64,000 nt of DNA from Candidatus Gastranaerophilales bacterium (GCA_944326685.1 CALVEV010000037.1:180913-244912); one strand, 5' to 3'. Numbered from the stretch's first letter, positions 38,277-47,945 are shown. Notes: a model not told the origin generated them from the letters alone. Made by a program: numbers and translations.

Positions 38277-39069
38277 TCCAATTGGTTTCTTTGATTCTGG
38301 CGTTGGCGGATTAACTGTATATTCGAAATTTCGAGAAATCTTACCAAATGAAAATTGTTTGTATTTTGGAGATACAGCTCATTTACCATATGGAAATAAA
38401 ACAAAAGAAGAATTAATATCATATGCTAGATTTATATTGGATTTTTTTGCAAAACAAAATGTAAAAGCAGTAGTAATAGCTTGTAATACATCTTCATCTG
38501 CTGCATATGAAACAATTAAAAATGATTATGATTTTAAAATATTTCCAATAATTCAATGTTGTGCAAAAATTCTTTCAGAGCTTCCAATAAGTAGATTAGG
38601 TATATTTGCAACTCCAGCAACAATTAAATCTGGAGTGTATGAGTCTGAAATAAAGAAATACAATTCTCAGATGCAAATTTATCCACAAAGTTGTCACAAT
38701 TGGGTAAATATTGTAGAAAGTAAAGGGCAAAACGAACTTAATAATATTAAAGTAGTAAAAGAAGATTTATTAGAGATGTTAAAACATACACCTGATAAAA
38801 TAGTATTAGGATGTACTCATTATCCTTATTTATTACCAATATTATCTCAGTATGCAGATGAAGAAATGTTTATTGATCCTGCGGTATATTTTGTAAAATA
38901 TATAGCAGAATATTTGCAGGAACACAAATTATTGAACAATTCGATAGATTTCGGCTATGAGAAAATTTATGTAAGCTCAAATCCCGCTCAATTTAAAATT
39001 GCATCAGAAATGTTTTATAAAATAAACACATTGCCTACATTAATAAGCGAATCAACTATAAATATTTAA
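38251..39069 (+). CDS. murI: Glutamate racemase
   Basis: MurI makes D-glutamate for peptidoglycan. The 272-residue product has FFDSGVGGLTVYSKF, the first catalytic cysteine in VIACNTSSSA, the second in VLGCTHYPYL, and FGDTAHLPYG. The start is TTG 38251 inside the end of the amidase gene, with GGAGGG 5 bases upstream. The 26-base overlap couples two enzymes of the same polymer. Confidence 0.96.
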   Translation: MNTLTITNNPIGFFDSGVGGLTVYSKFREILPNENCLYFGDTAHLPYGNKTKEELISYARFILDFFAKQNVKAVVIACNTSSSAAYETIKNDYDFKIFPIIQCCAKILSELPISRLGIFATPATIKSGVYESEIKKYNSQMQIYPQSCHNWVNIVESKGQNELNNIKVVKEDLLEMLKHTPDKIVLGCTHYPYLLPILSQYADEEMFIDPAVYFVKYIAEYLQEHKLLNNSIDFGYEKIYVSSNPAQFKIASEMFYKINTLPTLISESTINI

Positions 39070-39124
39070 TAAATGTTACAATTTTTCGATTAATTAACTA
39101 CTTAAACCTGCTTTATTAGGGGAT

Positions 39125-39153
39125 TTGCTTGTATTTTTATGTGTTAATAATAT
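39125..39153 (+). promoter_or_regulatory. Probable promoter of pgi
   Basis: TTGCTT and TAATAT are spaced by 17 bases, 43 bases before the pgi start. Confidence 0.4.
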
Positions 39154-39195
39154 AATTATTACATAAGGGACTTATATAAATAGAAAGGTTGAGGA

Positions 39196-40584
39196 ATGCT
39201 CGAACTTAATTACAGAAACGCTGATGCTGTGGTTATCGGAGAAGAAAATGGGCTTAATTTAGAAGAGGAGTTTAATAATTATAAAGATACAATTACCCAT
39301 ATAATAGCTGATTTAAATAAAAGAAAAGACAAACCAGGTCAATGGTTGCAATGGATGAATCTTGGATATAGCGAAGAAACCATTTGGTATGTTAAAGAAT
39401 TTGCATCAATGGTTGAAGGAAGATTCGATAATATATTAGTTTTAGGTATAGGTGGTTCTGCATTAGGTGGTTTGGCTGTAACAGAAGCATTATTAAAACC
39501 TTATTGGAATTTATTAACAAAAGAGGAAAGAAATAATCTTCCTAGAATATTCTTTTTAGATAATATTGATCCAGATTCTATTAATGGATTGTTGAGTATT
39601 TTAGACCTTAAAAAAACATTGGTTAATGTTATTACCAAATCTGGCTCAACAGCTGAAACAATGGCACAATATATGGTTCTTAAAGATTTATTAGAAAAAG
39701 AACTAGGAGATGATTATAGAAAAAATATTGTTGTAACAACAGATAAAAATGTTGGTATATTAAAACAACTTGCCGATCAAGAAGGTTATAAGACCTTTAT
39801 TATTCCTGACGATGTAGGTGGACGTTTTTCTGTATTTTCTGCAGTTGGTCTATTACCAATGGCATTAGTTGGTATTGATATTGATGAAATAACAAATGGT
39901 ATCAAAGATATGGATTTAGCTTTGAAAAACATTGATATTCATCAAAATATTGCAGCACAAAATGCATTAATTCATTATCTAATGGATACTAAAAAAGGCA
40001 AAAAATTATCTGTTATGATGCCATATTCTTCAAGACTTAAATATGTTTCTGATTGGTATGTTCAACTTTGGGCTGAGTCATTAGGTAAAGAATATGATAG
40101 AAATGGTAATACAGTTAATGTAGGACCAACACCTATAAAAGCAGTAGGAGCAACTGATCAACATTCACAAATTCAGCTTTATAATGAAGGACCTAATGAT
40201 AAATTAATTAACTTTATTAGAGTGAAAGAATTTGATACAACATTAGATATCCCTAAAATATTTGAATATACAAGTATTGGTTATTTAGGTGGTAAAACAA
40301 TCAATGATTTGATTAATGCAGAAGCAGACGCAACAAAAGTAACATTATCAGATCATTCTCGTCCTACTGTTACTATCACATTACCAAAAATTAATGGATA
40401 CTATATGGGACAACTTCTATATATGTTAGAAGTCCAAACTGCAATAGCAGGAGAATTATATAATATTGATACATTCAATCAGCCAGGAGTAGAGCAAGCA
40501 AAAAATTATACTTATGCATTAATGGGGCGTTCTGGCTACGAAGATTCAGCAATACAACTACAATCAAAAATGGCTACTGTATAA
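39196..40584 (+). CDS. pgi: Glucose-6-phosphate isomerase
   Basis: Pgi interconverts glucose-6-phosphate and fructose-6-phosphate. The 462-residue protein belongs to the shorter bacterial type: VLGIGGSALGG near residue 80, VITKSGSTAETM near 150, GGRFSVFSAVGLLP near 210, and a C-terminal GVEQAKNYTYALMG region with the catalytic Lys. AAAGG lies 7 bases before GAGGA and the ATG. It is followed without a gap by a secreted unknown. Confidence 0.97.
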   Translation: MLELNYRNADAVVIGEENGLNLEEEFNNYKDTITHIIADLNKRKDKPGQWLQWMNLGYSEETIWYVKEFASMVEGRFDNILVLGIGGSALGGLAVTEALLKPYWNLLTKEERNNLPRIFFLDNIDPDSINGLLSILDLKKTLVNVITKSGSTAETMAQYMVLKDLLEKELGDDYRKNIVVTTDKNVGILKQLADQEGYKTFIIPDDVGGRFSVFSAVGLLPMALVGIDIDEITNGIKDMDLALKNIDIHQNIAAQNALIHYLMDTKKGKKLSVMMPYSSRLKYVSDWYVQLWAESLGKEYDRNGNTVNVGPTPIKAVGATDQHSQIQLYNEGPNDKLINFIRVKEFDTTLDIPKIFEYTSIGYLGGKTINDLINAEADATKVTLSDHSRPTVTITLPKINGYYMGQLLYMLEVQTAIAGELYNIDTFNQPGVEQAKNYTYALMGRSGYEDSAIQLQSKMATV

Positions 40585-41067
40585 ATGAAAAAAATATGGG
40601 TTTTATTAATAGTATTATTTCTTGGAATAACATCTGTATTTGCATACACAATTGAAGCTGGTGTATCAGTTGATAAAGTTCCAAAGACTTTGTTCGGAAC
40701 TTGGCAAGTTGAAGCGCACCTAGTTGAAACGAATAGTCCCAGGACTTTTAAACCAACAAGTACAGATTTATGGAACTTATCTAGGGTTGGTAACGTCTTA
40801 AAGTTAGACAATCCATTTACAGGAGCAAAAGCTGAAGTGGGGTTACAAGCAACTGAAGGGAATTTAGTTGTATTTACAAAAACAGCTGATTGGGATAACA
40901 AGGTATTAAAAGATGTTGTCTCTATAAGAATTGAAAAAGACACATTTTCCGGAATAAATGAGGTAAAATTAGAAACTCATTCATTATATGACGGGCATGT
41001 CTTAACAACAGAAAAAGCAAGATATGAAATAAAAGGTAAAAGACTTGCTGGACAAAGTATAAAATAA
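40585..41067 (+). CDS. Secreted protein of unknown function
   Basis: The 160-residue product has a Sec signal peptide (MKKIWVLLIVLFLGITSVFA, cleavage after VFA) and a mature beta-rich domain without cysteines (LFGTWQVEAHLVETNS; VGNVLKLDNPFTGAKAEVG). Its ATG immediately follows the pgi stop, with no ribosome site of its own, so it is probably translationally coupled. I cannot assign a family. Confidence 0.75.
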   Translation: MKKIWVLLIVLFLGITSVFAYTIEAGVSVDKVPKTLFGTWQVEAHLVETNSPRTFKPTSTDLWNLSRVGNVLKLDNPFTGAKAEVGLQATEGNLVVFTKTADWDNKVLKDVVSIRIEKDTFSGINEVKLETHSLYDGHVLTTEKARYEIKGKRLAGQSIK

Positions 41068-41097
41068 AAGCTAAATATATGAATAGGAGGTTGTACG

Positions 41098-42045
41098 ATG
41101 GGGATTTACGAATTTGATATCATAATACTTGGTGGTGGACCTGCTGGATTATCTGCAGGTATTTATGCTGCAAGAAGTTCTGCATCTACTGCAATCATAG
41201 ATATAAGTATGTTAGGAGGACAGCCTTCGAATTATCTTGAATTAGAAAATTATCCAGGATTTCCAATTATAGGTGGATATGATTTAATGGAAAAATTTGA
41301 GGAGCATGCTGATAAATTTGGGGTTCAAAAATTTCCAATGCAAGAAATTAAAAATATTGATTTAGTTTCTAATCCAAAAGTAATTGAAACATTAGAAGGA
41401 ACATTTAAGGCTAAAACAGTAATTATCGCATGTGGTGCTCAAGCTAAAAAACTAGGAGTTAAAGGAGAACTAGAATTTGTTGGTCGAGGAGTAAGTTATT
41501 GCGCTGTTTGTGATGGTGCATTTTATAAAGAAAAAACCGTAACAGTTGTAGGCGGTGGAAATGCAGCAGTTGAAGAAGCTATGTACCTTACAAAATTTGC
41601 AGATAAAGTTTATATAGTTCATAGAAGAGACGCTTTAAGAGCAGATAAAATTGTACAAGAAAGAGCATTTAAAAATCCTAAGATTGAATTTATTTGGGAT
41701 AGCAAAGTTAATGAAATCAAAGGTGAAAATGTTGTAACAACAGCTGTTATTGAAAATATTAAAACAGGTGAAATAACTGAATTGAAAACAGATGGAGTTT
41801 TCCCTTATATTGGGTTTGCTCCAAATGTTGAAGGTATTTCTGGACAAGTTCAGCAGGATGCAAATGGCTTTATTATAACAGATGGTACAATGCAAACATC
41901 AGTAGAAGGAGTTTTTGCTGCAGGCGATGTTAGAAATACTCCTTTAAGACAAGTTATTACAGCTACATCTGATGGTGCAATAAGTGCTGTTTATGCGTCT
42001 AAATATTTAGAGGAATTAGAAGCAAAAGAAAAATTATCTGTCTAA
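41098..42045 (+). CDS. trxB: Thioredoxin reductase
   Basis: TrxB transfers electrons from NADPH via FAD to thioredoxin. The 315 residues include the FAD motif GGGPAGLSAGIYAARS, the redox-active CAVC in SYCAVCDGAF, the NADPH motif GGGNAAVEEAMYL with HRRDALRA, and the C-terminal GVFAAGDVRNTPLRQV. AGGAGG lies 7 bases before the ATG. It may work with the CcdA homologue at 26-742 to supply extracytoplasmic reductant. Confidence 0.97.
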   Translation: MGIYEFDIIILGGGPAGLSAGIYAARSSASTAIIDISMLGGQPSNYLELENYPGFPIIGGYDLMEKFEEHADKFGVQKFPMQEIKNIDLVSNPKVIETLEGTFKAKTVIIACGAQAKKLGVKGELEFVGRGVSYCAVCDGAFYKEKTVTVVGGGNAAVEEAMYLTKFADKVYIVHRRDALRADKIVQERAFKNPKIEFIWDSKVNEIKGENVVTTAVIENIKTGEITELKTDGVFPYIGFAPNVEGISGQVQQDANGFIITDGTMQTSVEGVFAAGDVRNTPLRQVITATSDGAISAVYASKYLEELEAKEKLSV

Positions 42046-42046
42046 A

Positions 42047-42076
42047 TTATTACTTTTTGTAAATAAAAAGTAATAA
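42047..42076. terminator. A/T-rich hairpin after trxB
   Basis: TTATTACTTTTT and AAAAAGTAATAA form a perfect 12-base stem with a 6-base loop just past the trxB stop. It lacks a clean T tract, so it may be an RNA-stabilising hairpin instead of a full terminator. Confidence 0.45.
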
Positions 42077-42083
42077 ACTGAAA

Positions 42084-42166
42084 TCACGCTAAATACAAAT
42101 ACTTTTTATATAAGTAACAAGATATAGAGAGTATTTAATCCGTTTAATGGAGTGTATTTAGCGTGA
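42084..42166 (+). repeat. 14-base perfect inverted repeat spanning a gene start
   Basis: TCACGCTAAATACA (42084-42097) and TGTATTTAGCGTGA (42153-42166) are exact reverse complements, 55 bases apart. The right arm contains the GTG start codon of the metallopeptidase gene. If both arms are in one transcript they would form a stable stem that hides the start. Confidence 0.7.
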
Positions 42167-42723
42167 AAAAGTTTACCCTAAGTTTATTATGTTTTATTTT
42201 TCTAGCAATTGCACCTGCATTTGCTTATAATATGAATCACTTTACAGATGATTTTAAGATTTCAGATGCTTTATTGTTATTAGAAAAAGTCGGAGCAGAT
42301 GAAGTTTTTGATAATCTTCAAGAAAATTCAGTAAAAATTGTTTTTTATGATTTGTCACTACTATCATATAGTTACAAAGATCATTATGCTTTAAATGGAG
42401 AAACAAATTTTGGAGAACGTTATATTTTGATTAATACAAAATATAAAAAATGTTCAATAGAAGAAATTGCCTGTTTAATAGCCCATGAAAGTTGTCATAA
42501 ATCAAAAAAAGCAACTCTTGCAGAAGAAACTCTAGCAACTCAAACAGAAGCTAAGTATTGGATTAAATTAAAACAACCTAACAAAACTTATCAAGTTACA
42601 GATTTGAATAAAAGATTAAATCAACTTGCATATTTATATAAAAATTCAGATAAGAATAATAATTATATTCAAACTAGAATTGCAAATAGTCCATTTTATA
42701 GGCAACAACTTGCATTAGAATAG
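42163..42723 (+). CDS. Secreted HExxH-type metallopeptidase-like protein
   Basis: The 186-residue product has a signal peptide (MKKFTLSLLCFIFLAIAPAFA). Residues 108-112 form HESCH within LIAHESCHKSK, a zinc-binding HExxH motif, and a candidate third ligand lies in the Glu-rich helix that follows (AEETLATQTEAKYW, residues 120-132). This arrangement is typical of small gluzincin-like peptidases. The GTG start (42163) lies inside an inverted repeat arm; TGGAG is about 10 bases upstream. The stop is one base from the end of the convergent dGTPase-like gene. Confidence 0.75.
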   Translation: MKKFTLSLLCFIFLAIAPAFAYNMNHFTDDFKISDALLLLEKVGADEVFDNLQENSVKIVFYDLSLLSYSYKDHYALNGETNFGERYILINTKYKKCSIEEIACLIAHESCHKSKKATLAEETLATQTEAKYWIKLKQPNKTYQVTDLNKRLNQLAYLYKNSDKNNNYIQTRIANSPFYRQQLALE

Positions 42724-42724
42724 T

Positions 42725-43972
42725 TTATTTTGTTTTATTAATATATTTATAAACTTTTAGCAGATATTTATCAGTCATCCCAGAAATAAAATCAACTACG
42801 GCTTGATTATATTCTTTGGGATTTTTGATATTATAAAGAATTTTATTTTCGCAATTTTTAGGTCTTTGGGGATTATCAACATATTTAACAATCCAAGATT
42901 TAAAAAGAGTTAAAACAGGATTTTTTCTTGTATTTTTAACTATTTCTCTTTCCTCATAACTACCTGCATAGTAGTCAAATACCGGTTTTATAAATTCATC
43001 AACTTTTTTACCATTAATTTGCTTTAATTTTGGCTTAAAATAAATATTTTTATAATTAAATTCTTTTATATCGTCCATTAAATTTGCAACAGGTTTAGAA
43101 AAACCTATTCCCTTATCTGGCGAAGAGTTATTAACTACATCATTGATAAATAGATTGACGATATTGGTATTATTAGGTTCTAAATTAGGAATTCCTAGAT
43201 GTTTTTCCATTAATTTACTTAATGATTTTAAATCTTTTTCTTTTAGTACTCCCATTTTTTTAGCATCTTCAATATCGCGTCCTAGATATGCGATTTTATC
43301 AGATAGTTTTACCACAACACCTTCCCAAGTATATGGTTCAAATTGTGCGGGTTTGTTTATTGTTTTTAAATCGACAAATTCATGTCTTGGCATAATAAAG
43401 TTTTGGTTAACTTCTCCACAATGATTTATTATCCCATCTCTTACCGCATAAGTTAAATCCAAATTCTTTTGTTTGCCTTTGCTATTTTCAAGCAATAAGA
43501 CATCATCAACCATATGTAAGCTATTTTTTTCGTGCCAGAATTTTGGAAGTTCGTTTTCTTGAGCTATCTTATTAATCGCTTTTTCTCCATCGTGACCAAA
43601 TGGTGAATGACCTATGTCGTGTCCTTGCGCTATAGCTTCTGCTAAATCTTCATTAAGCCCTAATCGTCTGCATATGTTTCTTGAAATGTCAGATACAAGC
43701 ATTGTATGTGTACTTCTGGTTGATACCATATCATTTTGAGGATTATAGAAAACTTGTGTTTTATAACGTAACCTATCAAAACCTTCAGAATACATTATAC
43801 GATTTTTATCCCGTTCAAATGGACTTCTTACATCATAAGGCTTTGTTTCTAATGATTGCTCTCTTTTTGTTGCATTACCCCATTTGCAATTATTTTCATT
43901 CATTGCTTCATCTTTAAACAATGATTGTTTAGATTGAAATAGCAAGTTCTTATGAGAATCCGACACACGCAT
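42725..43972 (-). CDS. dGTPase-like HD-domain triphosphohydrolase
   Basis: The 415-residue protein has the dGTPase family hallmarks: FERDKNRIMYSEGFDRLRYKTQVF, the HD motif in AEAIAQGHDIGHSPFGHDGE, and STRSTHTMLVSDI. Such enzymes release triphosphate from deoxynucleotides and help balance nucleotide pools or restrict phage. The conserved region begins near residue 50. The N-terminal extension contains NLLFQSKQ at residues 9-16, a weaker version of the tag found on other proteins here. Met24 is an alternative start; neither has a strong ribosome site. Confidence 0.85.
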   Translation of the reverse strand: MRVSDSHKNLLFQSKQSLFKDEAMNENNCKWGNATKREQSLETKPYDVRSPFERDKNRIMYSEGFDRLRYKTQVFYNPQNDMVSTRSTHTMLVSDISRNICRRLGLNEDLAEAIAQGHDIGHSPFGHDGEKAINKIAQENELPKFWHEKNSLHMVDDVLLLENSKGKQKNLDLTYAVRDGIINHCGEVNQNFIMPRHEFVDLKTINKPAQFEPYTWEGVVVKLSDKIAYLGRDIEDAKKMGVLKEKDLKSLSKLMEKHLGIPNLEPNNTNIVNLFINDVVNNSSPDKGIGFSKPVANLMDDIKEFNYKNIYFKPKLKQINGKKVDEFIKPVFDYYAGSYEEREIVKNTRKNPVLTLFKSWIVKYVDNPQRPKNCENKILYNIKNPKEYNQAVVDFISGMTDKYLLKVYKYINKTK

Positions 43973-44116
43973 ATTTTAGTTATAACATTATTTAAAATTT
44001 TTTCATTAGTTATATATATTTTTTTAATATTTCTTAATTAAATCCTAAATTAGTCTTGTCAGAAATTTAAACAACAATTATAATGTGTGAGTTAGTGATA
44101 TTAGGGTTTGTGTTAT

Positions 44117-46096
44117 ATGAAAAGTAATTTAGCGATTACTACTATTACTTACAATCTTCCTAGGAATTTGTATTTTGGAAGTTCAAACAACAATGACTCT
44201 TATCAAAATAGGATTCCAAAACCAATAGTCAAAACCCCTAAAAAAGACCATCCAGTCGCATTGGAAGATGTGTCTTTTTATGTTGCAAATAAAATTGCAA
44301 TGGATGCAAATAAAATGGGTTTATCACGAACAGAATATCTAATGCAAAAGATAAAATCTCTATCGTATATCCCACAAGTTCCTGCAGTTCCAAGTAAATC
44401 CGCAATTGTTGGTAATACAAAGGCCACAACTCTTATTGATGGGGAACAAATATTTGATAAAACTGTTGAATTTGTAAAAAGTGCCAAAGAGTCAATTCAA
44501 GTTGAAATGTTTGAGTTCCAAAATCCTAAAATAGACGGGCATAAATGGCCCGCAAATGGAGCTGAATCAGTTGGTGGTTATGATCAACATGCCAGCTTAT
44601 TGCCAATAATAATTAATAAGAAAAAAGAAAACCCTAATTTAAAAGTTCAAGTTATTCTAGACGCTCATAAATGGTATATCAATGGAAATAACGAAAGAGA
44701 CAGACACTATAATAATATGGATATGATTAAGTATCTAAAAGAGAATGATATTGATGTTGTACCATATCCAAGAGCTGCACAAGGAGGTGCCGCATTACAA
44801 CACGTTAAATTAGTTGCTGTTGATGGCAAAAAATTAATTATTGGTGGTATGAATTGGGGAAACCATTCCAATGCAAACCATGATGCATGTATTGCATTAG
44901 AGACATTGCCTAATAAGAAAAATTCAGAAGTTGATAATATTATAGAAGATATTTTTAATAAAGATTGGAAGTTTTCTTGGCAAAGATTAGGTAAAACTAA
45001 AATGGTATCAGGACCATTATCTGAAGATGATCAAAAATTTTATAAAGGTTTAAATAAAGAAATAAAACAAGAAAATATTGATTATATGAATACTGTAGGT
45101 GTTCTTTATGATAATGAAAAAGATAAGAATCGATATGACGAAAAAGATTTAAGTAAACTTGATATTATAAAAAGGAATCCAGTAGAAAACCCAGCAATTA
45201 AAATTCTTGCAACAAAGCCAAGAGAACTGGCATATGTAAACGAAGAAGGTAAAGAAACAACAAGAGATTATCTTTTAAACAAAGTAAAAACGGCTAAAAA
45301 ACTAAGAGCGGAACTATTTGTAATTTCAGACAAAGAAATTATTCAAAATATAATAACAAGAACAAAATCCGGAGAACTTGATGCAAAAATAATAGTTGAT
45401 CCATCTATTATAAAAGAATTCCCATATTGTAATAAAGCATATCAAGATTTAGTCGAAAATGGTGTAAATATTAGAGAATATAAAACAGATGAAAAAATTA
45501 ACCAAAGACTACATTCAAAATGGGCTGTATTTGATGATAGAGAAGTTTTAATCGGATCTACAAACTGGTCAGCAATGGGACTTAATCAAAACCTTAAAAA
45601 AGGAGAAAGAGAAGACTATGAACTCTATACTGAAAAAATTAATGAAGAAATTAGAGAGTATTTAAAAACAGTTTCGGAAACAGAAAAAGAAGTCGGAATT
45701 CCACCAGTTAATCGCAAAAAACTTGATTATAAAGAATTATATGTAAGACGTGCTAAGATTAAAAAAGCTCTTAAAGATATCAACCAAAATGGAGAAGCAA
45801 CTATTACACTTCAAAAGAAAGATTATCATTTTACAGAAAAAGATAAAGGAAAACTTTCTACAATCAAAGGCTACTATAAAATTATGATTGATAGAAATAA
45901 TGCCAAAGAAAAATATAAACGCGGAAATAATGAAGTTGCAATAGCTTTTGATAAACCTATATTAGCAAATGTATTCAATCAACAATTTGAAAGAGATTGG
46001 AAACATTCTGAATCTGAATATGAAAAAGTAAAAAATAGATTTTACGAAACACAAGAAGCAACAGAAACAGGTAGCAAATTGGATTTAGTGGGGTAA
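44117..46096 (+). CDS. Phospholipase-D superfamily protein with N-terminal FGS tag
   Basis: The 659-residue protein carries two HKD motifs: HVKLVAVDG (His229) and HSKWAVFDD (His466), each followed by a G-S/N-N-W segment (GGMNWGNHSNANHD and GSTNWSAMG). Two HKD sites form one active centre in phospholipase D, cardiolipin synthase and related nucleases. The substrate, phospholipid or nucleic acid, cannot be told. No signal peptide or membrane segment is present, but NLYFGSSN lies at residues 17-24. A start at ATG 44117 is preferred over TTG 44108, which sits too close to the AGGG site. A tagged DnaQ-type gene follows 7 bases later. Confidence 0.85.
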   Translation: MKSNLAITTITYNLPRNLYFGSSNNNDSYQNRIPKPIVKTPKKDHPVALEDVSFYVANKIAMDANKMGLSRTEYLMQKIKSLSYIPQVPAVPSKSAIVGNTKATTLIDGEQIFDKTVEFVKSAKESIQVEMFEFQNPKIDGHKWPANGAESVGGYDQHASLLPIIINKKKENPNLKVQVILDAHKWYINGNNERDRHYNNMDMIKYLKENDIDVVPYPRAAQGGAALQHVKLVAVDGKKLIIGGMNWGNHSNANHDACIALETLPNKKNSEVDNIIEDIFNKDWKFSWQRLGKTKMVSGPLSEDDQKFYKGLNKEIKQENIDYMNTVGVLYDNEKDKNRYDEKDLSKLDIIKRNPVENPAIKILATKPRELAYVNEEGKETTRDYLLNKVKTAKKLRAELFVISDKEIIQNIITRTKSGELDAKIIVDPSIIKEFPYCNKAYQDLVENGVNIREYKTDEKINQRLHSKWAVFDDREVLIGSTNWSAMGLNQNLKKGEREDYELYTEKINEEIREYLKTVSETEKEVGIPPVNRKKLDYKELYVRRAKIKKALKDINQNGEATITLQKKDYHFTEKDKGKLSTIKGYYKIMIDRNNAKEKYKRGNNEVAIAFDKPILANVFNQQFERDWKHSESEYEKVKNRFYETQEATETGSKLDLVG

Positions 46097-46103
46097 ATTA
46101 GTT

Positions 46104-47819
46104 ATGAATATTCAAACAAATTTAATATCAAACTATTATGCACCTATCGTTAATAAACCTAAAAGCGATAAATCAAAACCTGTTTCAAACCCTCAAATTA
46201 AACAATTATCAAATCATTACTATCCACCTGTAAGTATGACATTTAAAGGTCAATGGTTTGAAGATAACTATATAAAAAAAGTAAATGACAAAAAGTATCA
46301 AGGCACAGGCTTGATGCAAGATGGAGTTTGGTTTGATTTCAATAAAGTTGGATGGAAAAACTTATCAAAAGAACCGCTTGATTGGAATACTGCAACAGAA
46401 ACAGATTTTTATGTGTTTCAACATGCAAATGCTTTAGCTGAAACTAATGATACAAGCTGGGTTAAAAGATTTAATAAATATAATGTAACTAAACCATTAG
46501 CAACTTCTCATTCAATAGATTCTAGAGAAGTAAAAGAACCACCAGCTAAAAATCTTTATGAAAAACCGACTGATGATATTTCTTTTGCAACAAACTTGAA
46601 AGAACTAATGAATATGTCAAAACATAAATCATTAGATGTTCCAATTACAGATAATAATGGGAAATTAATTCTTGATTGCGTTGTTTTTGATACAGAAACA
46701 ACAGGGACTAATACTGATGATTATTCAAAACCGTTAGATAAAATAATACAAATTGGCGCTATTCAAGTTAAAAATGGTGAGGTTGTAAAAGATAGTGGAT
46801 ATAGTCAATTAATTAATCCTAAAATGCATATCCCTGAAGGAGCTTCGGCAGTTCACGGAATTTATGATGAAGACTTGAAGGATGCGCCAGTTATGGAACA
46901 AGTCTTAAAACCTTTTGTTAATAATTACCTAAATAAGAAAAATGGTATTATTGTTGCATATAATTCAAAATTTGATATCAAAATGCTAAACAACGCAATA
47001 AATGAGCACAATGAATATTCAGATGAACAACTAAAACCTAAACGAGCATATAAAGTCATTGACCCATTTATTTTGCAACAAAGAATTCATCCATACCTAG
47101 GAGCAAGAAAAAGATTATCAGAACAATATAAATTTTTATTCTGTAAGAATTTAGATGATGCTCACGATGCTTTTGCAGATGTAAAAGGAACAGTAAATGT
47201 TCTTAAATATGATTTGTATTATTTAAGTGAAAAGAGAAAAGATAAAACAAAACCTCTAACAATAAGAGATGTTCTTTTATTCCAAAATGGTGTAGTTCCA
47301 AAAAATTTAGATATGAAATTGGATCATCAAGGATGTAATGCTGATGTTAATTTTAGAACATCATACAGATTAGAATCTGTAAATGTTACTAATTATTTTA
47401 CAGGGTATAAGATTACAAAAGATAATTTAGAAAAAATTAAGGATGATATTGGAGAAGAAAATATTAAAAAGTTAAAAAATCAAGATTTAATAGATGAAGA
47501 TATTGAAGTAAAAAAACAAAATGGTTATCCAATAAACCCAAATGAAACAAAGATTTTAAATAAAACAGGCGGAGTAGAAAATGCTTTTTATGTAATGAAA
47601 AACAACTTTATGAAAGTTCTTGATTTTGCTGATATAAAGGGTTATAAAGATAAACCTAAAGATGTTGTAAAATACATAATCGCAGAAAATTCAAAACAAT
47701 ATATTAATGAAGATTCAATTGATTTATGGGTAAAAAATCCAAACCCTAAAGATATAAAAGCAGGAAATGATTTACCTGTATTTAAAATTTCTCAAAGAGT
47801 AATGCAAGAAGAGGGGTAA
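46104..47819 (+). CDS. DnaQ-type exonuclease with N-terminal FKG tag
   Basis: The 571-residue protein has a DEDDh exonuclease domain at about 188-375: VVFDTETTG (Asp and Glu), an IQIGAIQVKNGEVV strand, the second Asp in YNSKFDIKMLNNA, and DDAHDAFADVKGT (His and final Asp). The complete catalytic set suggests activity on DNA or RNA 3' ends. The first 185 residues are unique and contain VSMTFKGQWF, with the tag at 45-49; the last 190 residues are also unassigned. It is co-transcribed with the tagged phospholipase-D gene. It is not the replicative epsilon subunit, which is much shorter. Confidence 0.8.
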   Translation: MNIQTNLISNYYAPIVNKPKSDKSKPVSNPQIKQLSNHYYPPVSMTFKGQWFEDNYIKKVNDKKYQGTGLMQDGVWFDFNKVGWKNLSKEPLDWNTATETDFYVFQHANALAETNDTSWVKRFNKYNVTKPLATSHSIDSREVKEPPAKNLYEKPTDDISFATNLKELMNMSKHKSLDVPITDNNGKLILDCVVFDTETTGTNTDDYSKPLDKIIQIGAIQVKNGEVVKDSGYSQLINPKMHIPEGASAVHGIYDEDLKDAPVMEQVLKPFVNNYLNKKNGIIVAYNSKFDIKMLNNAINEHNEYSDEQLKPKRAYKVIDPFILQQRIHPYLGARKRLSEQYKFLFCKNLDDAHDAFADVKGTVNVLKYDLYYLSEKRKDKTKPLTIRDVLLFQNGVVPKNLDMKLDHQGCNADVNFRTSYRLESVNVTNYFTGYKITKDNLEKIKDDIGEENIKKLKNQDLIDEDIEVKKQNGYPINPNETKILNKTGGVENAFYVMKNNFMKVLDFADIKGYKDKPKDVVKYIIAENSKQYINEDSIDLWVKNPNPKDIKAGNDLPVFKISQRVMQEEG

Positions 47820-47916
47820 ATGGGTAAGGTGGTAAATTAGTAAAGCGACAATAAAAGAGCCAAATTAATATCTCTTTACAAAAATGTTTGATTTAAATGT
47901 AAATATATTAAACTTG

Positions 47917-47945
47917 TTGACAAATATTACCCAAGTGACTATAAT
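47917..47945 (+). promoter_or_regulatory. Perfect-consensus sigma-70 promoter
   Basis: TTGACA, a 17-base spacer and TATAAT match the consensus exactly. It lies 31 bases before the CreD-like start and would give a leader of about 25 bases with AAAGGA 7 bases before the ATG. Confidence 0.8.

Noticed and set aside
42084..42166. Reading the 83-base inverted-repeat unit as a miniature transposable element
   Set aside because: It contains the ribosome site and start codon of a gene, has no convincing target duplication and no second copy in the window.
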